Counted from the stretch's first letter, positions 43,140 through 52,870 are shown. The stretch: DNA of 64,000 bases from an archaeon (GCA_029850555.1 JARCRS010000031.1:85833-149832), one strand, 5' to 3'. The notes: a model not told the origin generated them from the letters alone. A program made the numbers and translations.

Positions 43140-44612
43140 ATAGTAGAAAGCAAGACCCGGCCTGAGAAACTCGGCATTACTGTTAGGAAAGAAGAAGACT
43201 TTTCAGAATGGTTCACTCAAGTCGTACTCAAAGCGGAGCTAGCAGATTATTCCAGCGGAAAAGGCTTCATAGTAATTCGCCCAAACGGGTACGAAATTTG
43301 GGACAACATAAAGAATTTTTTTGACGCAGAAATAAAAAAGACCGGGCACAGAAACGCGTATTTTCCGACTCTTATTCCTGAGTCTCTACTAAAAAAAGAA
43401 GCGGAGCATTTCACTGGTTTTGTCCCAGAGGTCTTTTGGGTAACGAAGTCTGGCAATAACGAGCTTTCCGAATATTTTGCTGTGCGTCCTACTTCTGAGA
43501 CTGTGATTCATGACGCAATGAAGAATTGGGTTCACAGCTGGCGAGATCTTCCTCTGCTTCTCAACGTTTGGAATTCTGTCCTGCGTGCCGAGATCAAGTC
43601 GACCAAGCCATTCATTCGAACGTCTGAATTTCTCTGGCAGGAAGGACACACCGCTCATTCTTCGGAGCAGGAAGCTGAAAACGAGGTTATGCAAATATTG
43701 AGCCTTTACAAGAGGCTTCTCGAGGAGCTCCTCGCGATTCCAGCATTGAATGGTAAGAAAAGCGAGAAAGAAAAATTCGTGGGCGCACTCTATACTACGA
43801 CTCTCGAATCAATGATGCCGGATGGTCGAGCTCTTCAAATGGCAACCTCACATCAATTAGGGCAGAACTTTTCGAAGCCATTTGAAATCAGATTTCTCGG
43901 CGAAGATGGAGAAATGCATTTTGTCTGGCACACGTCTTGGGGAATATCTTGGAGGACGATCGGAGCGTTGATAATGGTTCACGGCGATGACAAAGGACTT
44001 GTTATTCCGCCCAGAGTTGCGCCTACGCAGGTGATAATTGTTCCAATACTGTTCTCAGAATCAATAAGAGGGAATGATGTGCTCTCAAAATGCAATCAAA
44101 TCCAATCAGACCTTCATTCCGCCGGAATCAGGGTTTCAATCGATTTACGCGAGAATTACACTCCCGGCTGGAAATTCAATGAATGGGAGTTGAAGGGTAT
44201 TCCTCTCAGGATGGAGGTTGGTCCAAGAGATCTTTCGAAAAACAGCGTAGTACTCGTAAGACGAGACACAGGAAAGAAGGAGGCGGTGCCGATGGAAAAC
44301 CTCTCGCAGATTGTAAAAGATCAGCTCGCGAAGATTCAGGATTCCTTGTGGGAAAAAGCAAACGAGTTGCTAAAAACCAAAACACGAGATGCCTCTACCT
44401 TCCAGGAGCTATCAGACATACTCGAAAAACAAGGCGGCTTTGTTAGGTCATTCTGGTGTGGATCAAGAGACTGCGAAGATAAGATCAAAGATAAAACTGG
44501 AGGTGATATTAGAGTAATTCCATTTGAACAGCCCTTAGATCTAAGCTCTAAGAAGTGCATTTTCTGCAACTCACAAGCGAAGTTTCTCGTTTATTTCGCA
44601 AAAGCTTACTAA
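43140..44612 (+). CDS. proS: prolyl-tRNA synthetase, apparent AUA start
   Basis: A class II aminoacyl-tRNA synthetase of ~490 residues, archaeal/eukaryal type. It has the EDFSEWF opening, class II motif 1 region, motif 2 (RPTSETVIHDAM and the later FLWQEGHTAH), motif 3-like FGMEVGPRDL region (RMEVGPRDL) and a C-terminal zinc-like domain with C..C/CIFC. The frame is open from an in-frame stop at 43134-43136, but has no ATG, GTG or TTG until ATG 43482, which would remove the conserved N-terminus. ATA 43140 lies 7 nt after AGGTGA (43127-43132), so AUA initiation or a sequence error is likely. Confidence 0.85.
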   Translation: MVESKTRPEKLGITVRKEEDFSEWFTQVVLKAELADYSSGKGFIVIRPNGYEIWDNIKNFFDAEIKKTGHRNAYFPTLIPESLLKKEAEHFTGFVPEVFWVTKSGNNELSEYFAVRPTSETVIHDAMKNWVHSWRDLPLLLNVWNSVLRAEIKSTKPFIRTSEFLWQEGHTAHSSEQEAENEVMQILSLYKRLLEELLAIPALNGKKSEKEKFVGALYTTTLESMMPDGRALQMATSHQLGQNFSKPFEIRFLGEDGEMHFVWHTSWGISWRTIGALIMVHGDDKGLVIPPRVAPTQVIIVPILFSESIRGNDVLSKCNQIQSDLHSAGIRVSIDLRENYTPGWKFNEWELKGIPLRMEVGPRDLSKNSVVLVRRDTGKKEAVPMENLSQIVKDQLAKIQDSLWEKANELLKTKTRDASTFQELSDILEKQGGFVRSFWCGSRDCEDKIKDKTGGDIRVIPFEQPLDLSSKKCIFCNSQAKFLVYFAKAY

Positions 44613-44620
44613 GCTTTCAT

Positions 44621-45769
44621 TCATGGCAGACTCTCCCTTACTACTTCTATGATACGATTCAGATCCTTTCTCGTCAGGAATGGCTGAATAGGAAGCTGAA
44701 AGACCTTTTTGCAAACTTTCTCGGCTATTGGAAAGTCACCCCGTCTAAATCCAAAAGTCTCGCTGAAGTAGGGTTGAAGATGTATCGGAGTGGGCCAAGC
44801 TACATCTGCCTCCACGCCTTTTTCCTTAAGCTTAGCGACAAGAGAGTCACGGGTGATACTAGCTTTACTTTCATCCAATGTTAGAGCAAACATGTACCAG
44901 GCATGACTTTTGGGATCCGAAACACTCTGGAAACCTATCGAATCAATTTTCATCAACTTCTCCATAAGATACTGAGCATTCTCTCGTCGCCTTCTATTGA
45001 GGTCATCGAGGATTGGGAGTTGTCCTAGTCCGATAGCTGCACATATCTCTATCATTCGAAAGTTATAGCCAAGTACAGTTTGATTGTATCTTGACACTTG
45101 TCCTTGGTTTCGGAACAGTCTGATTAGACGCGCTAGCTCATCATCATCAGTCGTGACGAACCCTCCTTCGGCTGTATGAAGATTCTTTGTTGCGTAAGTA
45201 CTGAAGCAACTCAACGTGGAGAAGCTTCCTATCTTTTTGCCCGCGTACGTTGCGCCGATAGCTTCTGCGGCATCCTCGACAACAGGAATCTTTTTTGAGC
45301 TTGCGATTCTTCTTATTTCTCGAAGATCGGATGGAAGACCGTAAATATCAACAGGTTCTAGGGCGAGAGTTCTTTCATTGATTTTATCTTCAATCAGAGA
45401 CGGATTTATGTTAAAAGTGTCTTCATCAATATCTACAAAAACGGGCTTGCATCCCGCGTGAATCACTGCGTTTGCTGTAGCTGCGAAGCTAAGAGGTGTT
45501 GTTATGACTTCGCTCTTTTCAGCTCTTAGCGTCTTGAGTGCCAAGAATGCAGTATGCAGTGCCGCGGTTCCAGAATTCAAACAGATTGTATTCTTACATC
45601 CGATATACTCCGATAGAGATCTCTCAAATTCCTCTACCTTCTTTCCTTGAACAAGTCTTCTAGATCGAAGTACTGAGATCACATCTTTCTCGATCCGAAT
45701 GCTGTTGTAAGGACTAGCTATCTTTACAGATTCATTGGTTTTTTTTTCCTGAATTTTGGCCTTTTTCAT
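44621..45769 (-). CDS. DegT/DnrJ/EryC1 family sugar aminotransferase
   Basis: A 382-residue PLP-dependent aminotransferase acting on nucleotide-linked keto sugars. The Schiff-base lysine is in STYATKNLHTAEGGFV (about residue 192), the aspartate and glutamate in VEDAAEAIGATYAGKKIG. The NSGTAALHTAFLAL segment binds phosphate. Probably serves cell-surface polysaccharide or protein glycosylation, as suggested by the many sequons in secreted proteins here. ATG start; convergent with proS. Confidence 0.85.
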   Translation of the reverse strand: MKKAKIQEKKTNESVKIASPYNSIRIEKDVISVLRSRRLVQGKKVEEFERSLSEYIGCKNTICLNSGTAALHTAFLALKTLRAEKSEVITTPLSFAATANAVIHAGCKPVFVDIDEDTFNINPSLIEDKINERTLALEPVDIYGLPSDLREIRRIASSKKIPVVEDAAEAIGATYAGKKIGSFSTLSCFSTYATKNLHTAEGGFVTTDDDELARLIRLFRNQGQVSRYNQTVLGYNFRMIEICAAIGLGQLPILDDLNRRRRENAQYLMEKLMKIDSIGFQSVSDPKSHAWYMFALTLDESKASITRDSLVAKLKEKGVEADVAWPTPIHLQPYFSETFGFRRGDFPIAEKVCKKVFQLPIQPFLTRKDLNRIIEVVRESLP

Positions 45770-45883
45770 GCAACCGCGTCTCGGTCATCACTGTGCTTAT
45801 AAAATCAGGGACATCGTTTTCTCTTCATCTCAGTGCTCAAGTAAGAGCTCTAATCTGTATGTACAATCAATGGCAATGGATTA

Positions 45884-45892
45884 TTTTATATA
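45884..45892 (+). promoter_or_regulatory. TATA box for the Tes-like gene
   Basis: TTTTATATA is centred 29 nt before ATG 45918. Archaeal transcription starts ~25 nt after TATA, so the mRNA is expected to be leaderless or nearly so. Confidence 0.6.
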
Positions 45893-45917
45893 CCACTGGC
45901 AGTAGTAACTGAGAATC

Positions 45918-47630
45918 ATGCAACGCGTAGAAGAGCTGCTACCTTTAGCTCGAATTCAAACAAGGTCGAATACCGTTCCAGTTTACACACTACCGCACGA
46001 GACAGCTAGCATCTGTCCAGAGTGTAACCGGACCATCCCCGCTCTCGTTTTTGAGAGGGATGAAAAAATCTGGCTAACAAAGACGTGTCCAGACCATGGA
46101 ATCTGTGAGGAATTATATTTCGGCTCATCGAGATTATTCAAGAAATTCGCAAAATATTTCCATGATGGAAAGGGCATCGACAATCCCAATGTTCCTCTCT
46201 CAAAGTGTAACTGTCCTAAGAACTGTGGTCTATGCTCGAGCCATTTGAGTCACAGCGGGCTCACGAACCTTGTTATTACAAACAGATGCGACTTGACCTG
46301 CTGGTACTGCTTTTTCTATGCGAAGAAAGGTGTTGAGGGAGCTTACGTATACGAACCCTCGTTGGATCAGATTCGAGGCATGGTCAAGGCCTTACGCGCT
46401 GAAAGACCAGTCCCTGGAAACGCAATTCAGATCACTGGAGGAGAACCTACTCTTCGAGAAGACCTCCCTGAAATTGTAAGAATTTGTCGGGAAGAGGGAG
46501 TAGACCACATTCAGCTAAACAGCAATGCAATCAATATGGCAATCGACCCCGCGCTAGTGAAAGAACTTCGCGAGTCTGGAGTTAACACCGTCTACATGAG
46601 CTTTGACGGAATCTCTCCTAGAACAAATGGAAAGAACCACTGGGAAGCACCTTATGCAATAGAGAATTGTAGAAAGGCTGGTCTCGGCATTGTTCTTGTT
46701 CCTACAGTCATTAAATCGGTTAATGATCATGAGCTTGCGGGAATAATCAGATTTGGCCAGGCAAATATCGATGTCATCCGATCGGTCAACTTCCAACCTG
46801 TTTCTCTGACTGGAAGATTGACTAAGAGCGAACGTGAAAAATACAGAATCACCATTCCAGACGCCATCAAGAGAATTGAGGAGCAAACTAAGGGCGAAAT
46901 CGTTGAAGACGATTGGTTTACAGTACCTACATGCGTTCCAATGACGCACTTTATTGAGGCTTTTACGAAGAAGCCGCAATACGAGCTTTCTATCCACTTT
47001 GCTTGCGGCGCAGGTACCTATGTCTTCAAAGATGGGGACCGACTAATCCCGCTAATGAGATTCGTCGACATCGAGGGAATGTTGAACTATCTGCAGGACA
47101 AAGCAGACGAGCTAAACAATGGAGCAAGTAGACTCGTTGTAGTTCCGAAGATACTAGCAAACCTTGGCAAGTTTATCGACAAAGAAAAGACTCCTGATGG
47201 AGTAAATCTTTCGAAGCTCCTGTTCAATGCTCTCGTAAAGCACGACTATGAAGCGTTAGGAGACTTCCACCAGAAGACAATGTTCCTAGGTATGATGCAC
47301 TTCCAAGACAAGTATAACCACGATGAAGAAAGATTGATGCGATGCGACATTCACTATGTGACTCCAGACCAAAGAATTATTCCATTCTGCGCATTCAACG
47401 TCATTCCTGAATGGTACAGGGACAGAATCCAGCAAAAGTACGCTATCCCAATCGAGCAGTGGGAACAAAAGAGTGGACACACTCTCGAGCAAGGGCTTTA
47501 CAGAGGGTCTCTCAGAAAAGGTAAGCAACATCACGCAGGGTGCGGGTGCTCTGTCATTATGCAACAGACTCAGCAAGCTCGGAACATGGAAACCATCACT
47601 GGCGATGTTCTTCCGATCATCCAAAACTGA
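45918..47630 (+). CDS. tes: radical SAM protein, tetraether lipid synthase (Tes)-like
   Basis: A 570-residue radical SAM enzyme. The SAM-binding cluster is CDLTCWYC (about residues 117-124, CxxxCxxC). Extra cysteine motifs CPEC (about residues 33-36), CPDHG (about 53-57) and CNCPKNCGLCSSH (about 96-108) match auxiliary metal sites of the MJ0619/Tes group that joins two archaeol tails to form GDGT tetraether lipids. ITGGEPTLREDLPEIV and LNSNAINMA are conserved radical SAM segments. Closely related radical SAM proteins with other roles exist, so the Tes function is likely but not proven. ATG start behind a TATA box. Confidence 0.8.
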   Translation: MQRVEELLPLARIQTRSNTVPVYTLPHETASICPECNRTIPALVFERDEKIWLTKTCPDHGICEELYFGSSRLFKKFAKYFHDGKGIDNPNVPLSKCNCPKNCGLCSSHLSHSGLTNLVITNRCDLTCWYCFFYAKKGVEGAYVYEPSLDQIRGMVKALRAERPVPGNAIQITGGEPTLREDLPEIVRICREEGVDHIQLNSNAINMAIDPALVKELRESGVNTVYMSFDGISPRTNGKNHWEAPYAIENCRKAGLGIVLVPTVIKSVNDHELAGIIRFGQANIDVIRSVNFQPVSLTGRLTKSEREKYRITIPDAIKRIEEQTKGEIVEDDWFTVPTCVPMTHFIEAFTKKPQYELSIHFACGAGTYVFKDGDRLIPLMRFVDIEGMLNYLQDKADELNNGASRLVVVPKILANLGKFIDKEKTPDGVNLSKLLFNALVKHDYEALGDFHQKTMFLGMMHFQDKYNHDEERLMRCDIHYVTPDQRIIPFCAFNVIPEWYRDRIQQKYAIPIEQWEQKSGHTLEQGLYRGSLRKGKQHHAGCGCSVIMQQTQQARNMETITGDVLPIIQN

Positions 47631-47643
47631 TCAGACTCAGTAA

Positions 47644-47684
47644 CCCGGCCAGTTCAAACTGGCTCGGGACTTCGTTCCTTTTTT
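47644..47684 (+). terminator. hairpin and T-run after the Tes-like gene
   Basis: CCCGGCCAGT and ACTGGCTCGGG pair as a 10-bp stem with one bulged base around a TCAA loop (47644-47668), followed after ten bases by six T (47679-47684). It lies 14 nt after the stop codon, an intrinsic-terminator-like structure that is unusually clear for an archaeon. Confidence 0.55.
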
Positions 47685-47907
47685 ACATTGTTTATTGCGA
47701 ATGGCCTTTCTCGACGAATTGAAACTGTACGAGAGAACAAGAAGGGAAATTTTTCCCCTTGTTAGTCTTTAGCTAAATAGGATTCGTTATTTCTGCTCTA
47801 AATTTGGCAATGAGCGAGACAAAGAAGTGATAGATTAGGCTAGAAATTGGCTTTAGCACATACTTAGACTCCGTGCACCGTTTTTCTGCGGAACCCCTAA
47901 CGCATTC
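47685..47907. other. intergenic stretch before DNA polymerase
   Basis: About 220 bases between the terminator and the polymerase promoter. No gene or repeat seen. Confidence 0.5.
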
Positions 47908-47917
47908 TTTTTTAAAT
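47908..47917 (+). promoter_or_regulatory. TATA box for DNA polymerase B
   Basis: TTTTTTAAAT is centred 28 nt before the GTG start at 47941, again consistent with leaderless transcription. Confidence 0.5.
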
Positions 47918-47940
47918 CTGGAACACTTACACGCTTTAAC

Positions 47941-50900
47941 GTGCAAGCTCAGCAGACTCTTGATGATCTTGGTGGATTCGCGAGTCCGAGGAAAGTGGCT
48001 CCTACGGAAAAATCAAAGCCCAAGAGTCTACCCCCAAATGCAAAAGACACATTGAGGACTAAGATCGAAGAGCTAACAAGACCAGTGACTGAGCTCGATT
48101 CATCGCTTTTAGTTTCTGCCACTTACGACGGAGAAAAACGAGTCGCCGTGCTCAAATTTTATGATCCTTCGAAGGATAGGGTCTTCCTTTGGCAAGACAA
48201 TACAAAACACAAACCCTATGCTTACTCGAAGGAATCGCCAGAAGCACTAAGAGGCATTCTAGGAAAGCGAAGCGATATTCTGGAGATAAAGACAGTCGAA
48301 AAATACGAGCCACTTTCAGATAGTCCTATTCGACTAAGCCAAATAATCGTGACGGACCCTCTTGCAATAGGCGGGGGACAGAACAGCATTCGCGACTTGA
48401 TCACCGCTTGGGAAGCAGACATCAAGTATTATGAGAATTATATTTACGACAAGGGTCTACTTGTAGGTACGTTTTACAAAATAAGAGGCGGGCAGGTAGA
48501 ACCTGTTCCTTTCGAAACGCCAAACGAAGTCCAGGCGGCCCTTCAACGAACGCTTGCGGCATCCAAGCGAGAGATGCAAAAGGCGATCGCCGATTGGGCA
48601 GCCCTTCTTAATCAGCCGCTACCCTATTTGAAGCGAGCAGCTTTGGACATCGAAGTCCTCTCGACGGAAAATAGAATTCCTAACCCGGAGGAAGCGGTAT
48701 ATCCCATAGTAGCGGCATCCGTTGTTTCAAAGAACGTAAAGCACGTTTACCTTTTGAACCGCAACGATACAGAATTAGGGCATAATGAGCTTCCCGAGGA
48801 AACCGAGATCCAATTTTATGATACTGAAAGAGATTTGATCATCGATCTCTTCACAACCATACTGGACTATCCCTTCATCGCAACCTTCAATGGGGACGAC
48901 TTTGATCTCAATTATCTATATCATAGAGCTCAGCGGCCCGAGATCGGCTTGTCAAGAGCTGATATTCCTATCCAGCTTGGAAACAATTTCGCCGCAATCA
49001 AACATGGTGTTCATATAGACCTCTACAAGACTTTCAACAACAAATCCCTCCAAATCTACGCCTTTGGTAACAAGTATTCGGATAAAACGCTAAACGGGGT
49101 CGCCGAAGGCCTCCTCGGAAAAAGCAAGATCGAGTTCGACGGCTTGATTGGTGATCTTCCAATCTATGAGCTTGCCCGCTACAATCTTTGGGATACTCAA
49201 CTCACCTACGAGTTAGTATCGATCTACAATGATGTTTTGATGAAGCTGCTCGTTGTTATCGCTCGAGTGGGGAAGATGCCCATGGACGATCTTTCGCGCT
49301 TGGGTGTTTCCAATTGGATTAGAAGCATGTTCTACTACGAACATAGAAGACAAAACGCTCTGATTCCAAGAAGCGAGGAGCTAGAGAGAAAAGGTGGCGC
49401 AAGATCGGAGGCGATAATCAAGGGCAAGAAGTACAAAGGAGGTCTAGTTATAGATCCGGTGAGCGGGGTTCACTTCAATGTCTCAGTTCTTGATTTTGCA
49501 TCTCTATATCCTAGCATAATCAAGGTCTACAATATTTCTTACGAGACAGTAAATTGCCCTCATTCTGAATGTAAAAAGAACATCATACCAGAAGTGGGGA
49601 CTTGGTATTGCAGTAAAAGGCGTGGAATAGAATCGCTCGTCGTCGGGTCGCTTAGAGATCTAAGAGTCGATTACTACAAACAACTGACCAAGAGCAAGAC
49701 ACTATCAGTGGAAGAAAAAGAGCTCTACAAAGTCGTAAGCCAAGGTCTCAAGGTCATATTAAATGCATGTTTCACAGACGATACGGATATCCTTACTCCG
49801 TATGGAATCAAGAACATCAGAGACGTGCGGGTAGGAGACCGAGTAATTAGCATAGATCCTGTAACAATGGTTCCGGAGATAGACGAAGTTGTTGAGACTC
49901 AAAAATTTCCATACGACGATTATCTGTATTGTTTTCACAATGGCAAACAAATTGACTTTAAAGTTACTAAGAACCACCGAATGCTAGTAAAGCAAGGTCA
50001 AAGACCAACTTCGTTTCTTGAGGCCCAAGAGATTGAGAAATGGACTAATGTTTCCATTCCCAAGATTCAATCTCCAAAATTCACTGATGATGATTCCGAG
50101 ATATCGATCGCCGAATATCGAGGCGACGATAGGTTTGCGGTTACGCTTCCGATATCTATCGCCAACCGTCATCTGGACTCGCAATTTTCAGAGCTTTGGG
50201 AGTATGTCTCAAAATTAGGATATTATGATAAGCAATCCAAATCATTCCTTTGCGAGAATCTGACAAAATATCAGTTAGATACCGTAAATTCTCTGGGCGG
50301 AGAGGTTTGGTTGACCTCGGGTCACTCAAGATATCCATTCAAATTCAAAAGGAGAGACTTTGCGGAATTATGTGGCTGGATAATCTCAGAAGGCTATCTT
50401 GGAGGAACTCCGGAAAAGATCTACGAAAATGGCCTACACAGAGGCCTTGACCACAGAGTCCAAATCACCCAGGAGTACGGGTTACAAGGGAATACGCGAG
50501 GTAATGTGTTCCGCGGCGAAATTCGTAGACTCCTCCAGAAAATGAACCTACGATACAAAGAATATGAGCATGGTTTTAGAATCGCCAATCCCGCTCTTCA
50601 TCGCTTTTGTGTTGTTGAAATTCATAGAGGAGCTAGGAACAAACAGGTCCCGTCAATTCTACTTCAATCATCTGCTTGCGTTAAACAAGCCTTGATGTCA
50701 TCGCTTTACAAAGGAGATGGAAACTTCCCTGATCCAACATATTCAACGGCAAGTGAAATATTAGCTGATCAGGTTTGTTGCATGCTGGCCGAGCTAGGCT
50801 ATCGGCCAAGAAAGTTCTTAGATGACACAGGAAAAGGCATCCATCGAGTATGTTGGTTCAACTCCTCGATCGGATTAACAGAGTCTGCTAGCCAAAGGAA

Positions 50901-51822
50901 AAAGTGGATCACAAAAGAGAAATTCAAAGGCCTGGTTTATTGCCTAACGACCAAGAAGAATCACACTGTTTTCGCAGGCCGGAATGGAATCTTCGCTCCC
51001 ATTGGTCAAAGTTATGGAGTACTTGGGTTCGAAAGTTTCCCACTTTATTGCCTCCCTGCGGCAGAAGCAGTTGCCACTCTTGGCAGATATTCAATCACGA
51101 AAACTATCGAAAAATGCAAAGAACTAGGAATCCAAGTTGTTTATTCGGACACAGATAGTTTGTTCCTACAGGCGCCATCTGAAGCACAGATAGCTGCTGT
51201 AACAGCTTGGACCCAAAGAGAGTTAGGAATAGATCTAGACGTCGATAAGGTTTATCGTTATGTCGCGCTCAGTGAAAGAAAGAAAAATTATTTCGGCGTC
51301 CTCTCAGATGGCACGGTAGATGTAAAGGGTCTCACCGCAAAGAAAAGTCAGACACCTCAATTCATCAAGGATTCATTTTACAAGGCTCTCGACATTCTTA
51401 CGAAAGTAAAAACAAAAGACGACTTTGAAAGCGCAAGAGAGGAAATCAAGACTTTGCTCAAATCTGATTACGCTCGCCTCAAGGAAAGGCAGATTCCGAT
51501 GGATCAACTCGCGTTTAATGTAATGATTGGCAAAGAGATATCCCGTTACAAGGATTCTATCCCTCAGCATGTTAGGGCAGCACAACTTCTTCAGAAAAAT
51601 GGGGTAGAAATCAAGGCTGGCGATATAATTTCCTTTGTAAAGACAACTTCGGGCGAGGGCGCCAAGCCTACGAAACTTGCTAAGCCTATAGAGATTGATG
51701 TGGACAAATATCTAGAATACATGAAGAGCACATTTGATCAGATACTTGGTTCGTTAGGCTATGACTTTGATGAGATCCTCGGCGCGACAAAACTCGAGGA
51801 TTTCTTCTGGAATAAATCCTAA
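47941..51822 (+). CDS. polB: family B DNA polymerase interrupted by an intein
   Basis: A 1293-residue precursor. Extein (879 residues after splicing): 3'-5' exonuclease motifs ALDIEVLS, FNGDDFDLNYLYHRA and YNLWDTQLTYEL; polymerase motif A VLDFASLYPSI, motif B split by the intein (KVILNA and SYGVLG), motif C YSDTDSLFL. It is a replicative or repair polymerase of archaeal type. Intein: residues 610-1023 (nt 49768-51009), beginning CFTDDTDI and ending FAPIGQ before Ser. It contains LAGLIDADG-like endonuclease motifs (AELCGWIISEGYL and LYKGDGNF). GTG start after a TATA box; the stop overlaps the next, minus-strand gene by 4 nt. Confidence 0.93.
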   Translation: MQAQQTLDDLGGFASPRKVAPTEKSKPKSLPPNAKDTLRTKIEELTRPVTELDSSLLVSATYDGEKRVAVLKFYDPSKDRVFLWQDNTKHKPYAYSKESPEALRGILGKRSDILEIKTVEKYEPLSDSPIRLSQIIVTDPLAIGGGQNSIRDLITAWEADIKYYENYIYDKGLLVGTFYKIRGGQVEPVPFETPNEVQAALQRTLAASKREMQKAIADWAALLNQPLPYLKRAALDIEVLSTENRIPNPEEAVYPIVAASVVSKNVKHVYLLNRNDTELGHNELPEETEIQFYDTERDLIIDLFTTILDYPFIATFNGDDFDLNYLYHRAQRPEIGLSRADIPIQLGNNFAAIKHGVHIDLYKTFNNKSLQIYAFGNKYSDKTLNGVAEGLLGKSKIEFDGLIGDLPIYELARYNLWDTQLTYELVSIYNDVLMKLLVVIARVGKMPMDDLSRLGVSNWIRSMFYYEHRRQNALIPRSEELERKGGARSEAIIKGKKYKGGLVIDPVSGVHFNVSVLDFASLYPSIIKVYNISYETVNCPHSECKKNIIPEVGTWYCSKRRGIESLVVGSLRDLRVDYYKQLTKSKTLSVEEKELYKVVSQGLKVILNACFTDDTDILTPYGIKNIRDVRVGDRVISIDPVTMVPEIDEVVETQKFPYDDYLYCFHNGKQIDFKVTKNHRMLVKQGQRPTSFLEAQEIEKWTNVSIPKIQSPKFTDDDSEISIAEYRGDDRFAVTLPISIANRHLDSQFSELWEYVSKLGYYDKQSKSFLCENLTKYQLDTVNSLGGEVWLTSGHSRYPFKFKRRDFAELCGWIISEGYLGGTPEKIYENGLHRGLDHRVQITQEYGLQGNTRGNVFRGEIRRLLQKMNLRYKEYEHGFRIANPALHRFCVVEIHRGARNKQVPSILLQSSACVKQALMSSLYKGDGNFPDPTYSTASEILADQVCCMLAELGYRPRKFLDDTGKGIHRVCWFNSSIGLTESASQRKKWITKEKFKGLVYCLTTKKNHTVFAGRNGIFAPIGQSYGVLGFESFPLYCLPAAEAVATLGRYSITKTIEKCKELGIQVVYSDTDSLFLQAPSEAQIAAVTAWTQRELGIDLDVDKVYRYVALSERKKNYFGVLSDGTVDVKGLTAKKSQTPQFIKDSFYKALDILTKVKTKDDFESAREEIKTLLKSDYARLKERQIPMDQLAFNVMIGKEISRYKDSIPQHVRAAQLLQKNGVEIKAGDIISFVKTTSGEGAKPTKLAKPIEIDVDKYLEYMKSTFDQILGSLGYDFDEILGATKLEDFFWNKS
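49768..51009 (+). mobile_element. intein with homing endonuclease motifs in polB
   Basis: A 414-residue in-frame insertion at polymerase motif B. It starts with Cys (block A CFTDDTDILTPYGI), has block B-like KVTKNHRMLV, two DOD endonuclease motifs (~residue 202 of the intein, EGYLGG, and ~residue 314, YKGDGNF) and block F VYCLTTKKNHTVFAG. The C-terminus reads GIFAPIGQ followed by Ser+1, so the usual His-Asn pair is Gly-Gln. Terminal Gln is known in a few active inteins. Site is a common homing site in archaeal polB. Confidence 0.9.
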
Positions 51823-52124
51823 ACAGCTGCGATAATATGAGTCCGCACACTTCCAAGGTGCGCTCTTCGGGTAACGGTTACTCGACCTTTGAATCCAGCT
51901 TCGCGAAGCATTTGAACAATTGGCGAGCTTGCCAAAGCCTGCTGTTCTGTTTCAGAATCAATTCCTGATTTACCGAGCTTAGCATATGGAACAGGAAGTA
52001 GCCGAGGCGTAGAAGTTATCTCGATTGTTCCCAGGGGTTCGAGAAGTTTCCTGCAGTCCCTAAGAAGGATTAACAATTCTTGGTTCACCGGTTTTACGAG
52101 CTCTATCTGAACGCTCTTTAGCAT
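51819..52124 (-). CDS. hypothetical protein opposite polB
   Basis: A 101-residue protein with predicted alternating beta and alpha segments (VQIELVKPVN..LLILLRDCRKLLE and a C-terminal GRVTVTRRAH..RTHIIAAV). It is not recognised; resemblance to ribosomal protein S10 in length and fold pattern is superficial. ATG start; convergent with and 4-nt overlapping polB. Confidence 0.55.
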   Translation of the reverse strand: MLKSVQIELVKPVNQELLILLRDCRKLLEPLGTIEITSTPRLLPVPYAKLGKSGIDSETEQQALASSPIVQMLREAGFKGRVTVTRRAHLGSVRTHIIAAV

Positions 52125-52268
52125 GATATCGTGGCTCGAATTTTGTTAAACATAAGCTTTGGGAAATAATCACGAAAGGAATCAGAAAGGGCTCAGAACT
52201 CAAGATCTTTTTCACCGCAGCAAGAAGCTGCTCAATGGGCTATACTCCTCACGGCCCTCTAAACTACA

Positions 52269-52859
52269 TTGATAGGCGCAACATACTTATATCATGTTTC
52301 GCCCAAAATTATAATCCATTCTAGTGTAATTGTCAATAGAGTAAGAGGAAAAAACCAAGAGGAGGATGCAGCGAGATTGGTCTTTATTGATACCACTTGT
52401 GAATTGGAAAGCTTTCGTCACTTTTTGATCCAAAGCACCTGCATGTCCTTCATTCCAGATGGATATCTTCGAGACGAGGAAGTATTTCCAGAAAAGGAAG
52501 GCGATACCGGCTCAATTTACATAGAAGCAGCCGACAAAGTTACGCTCAAAACAATAAGGGACATCACATTTGTCAATGCGCGAGATATCTTGGGAATAAT
52601 TTACGTTAGTAAGAGCGGCAATACGAGACTAAAATGGCGAGAAAGTCGCGGGGTTGTGGGAAAGGTGACTGGCGAAGCTTCGACAAATAGCTTGGTCAAT
52701 CTGTTTTCAGCAAGAGTCCTCAGCCGTGAATACACAGATCAATTGTTAGCGAAAAACGAATCATCTGAAGAGGAAACAGAAGCTCTTGAGCCCGCGGAGA
52801 GCAAGGAAACTCTTGTAAGAGGGCTCGAAGGTTCGCTCAATGTAGAAGGAGACGTATAG
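52269..52859 (+). CDS. hypothetical protein
   Basis: A 196-residue protein, mostly beta in the first two thirds, with an acidic C-terminal tail (EESSEEETEALEPAESKET). Not recognised. TTG start; a TATA-like CTTATAT inside the first codons leaves the start uncertain. It is followed after 8-11 nt by another unassigned gene, so the pair is probably one operon. Confidence 0.55.
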   Translation: MIGATYLYHVSPKIIIHSSVIVNRVRGKNQEEDAARLVFIDTTCELESFRHFLIQSTCMSFIPDGYLRDEEVFPEKEGDTGSIYIEAADKVTLKTIRDITFVNARDILGIIYVSKSGNTRLKWRESRGVVGKVTGEASTNSLVNLFSARVLSREYTDQLLAKNESSEEETEALEPAESKETLVRGLEGSLNVEGDV

Positions 52860-52870
52860 GTGAGTAATTG

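Noticed and set aside
51819..52124. 101-residue protein as ribosomal protein S10
   Set aside because: Length and strand-helix pattern are similar, but none of the conserved S10 motifs can be aligned.
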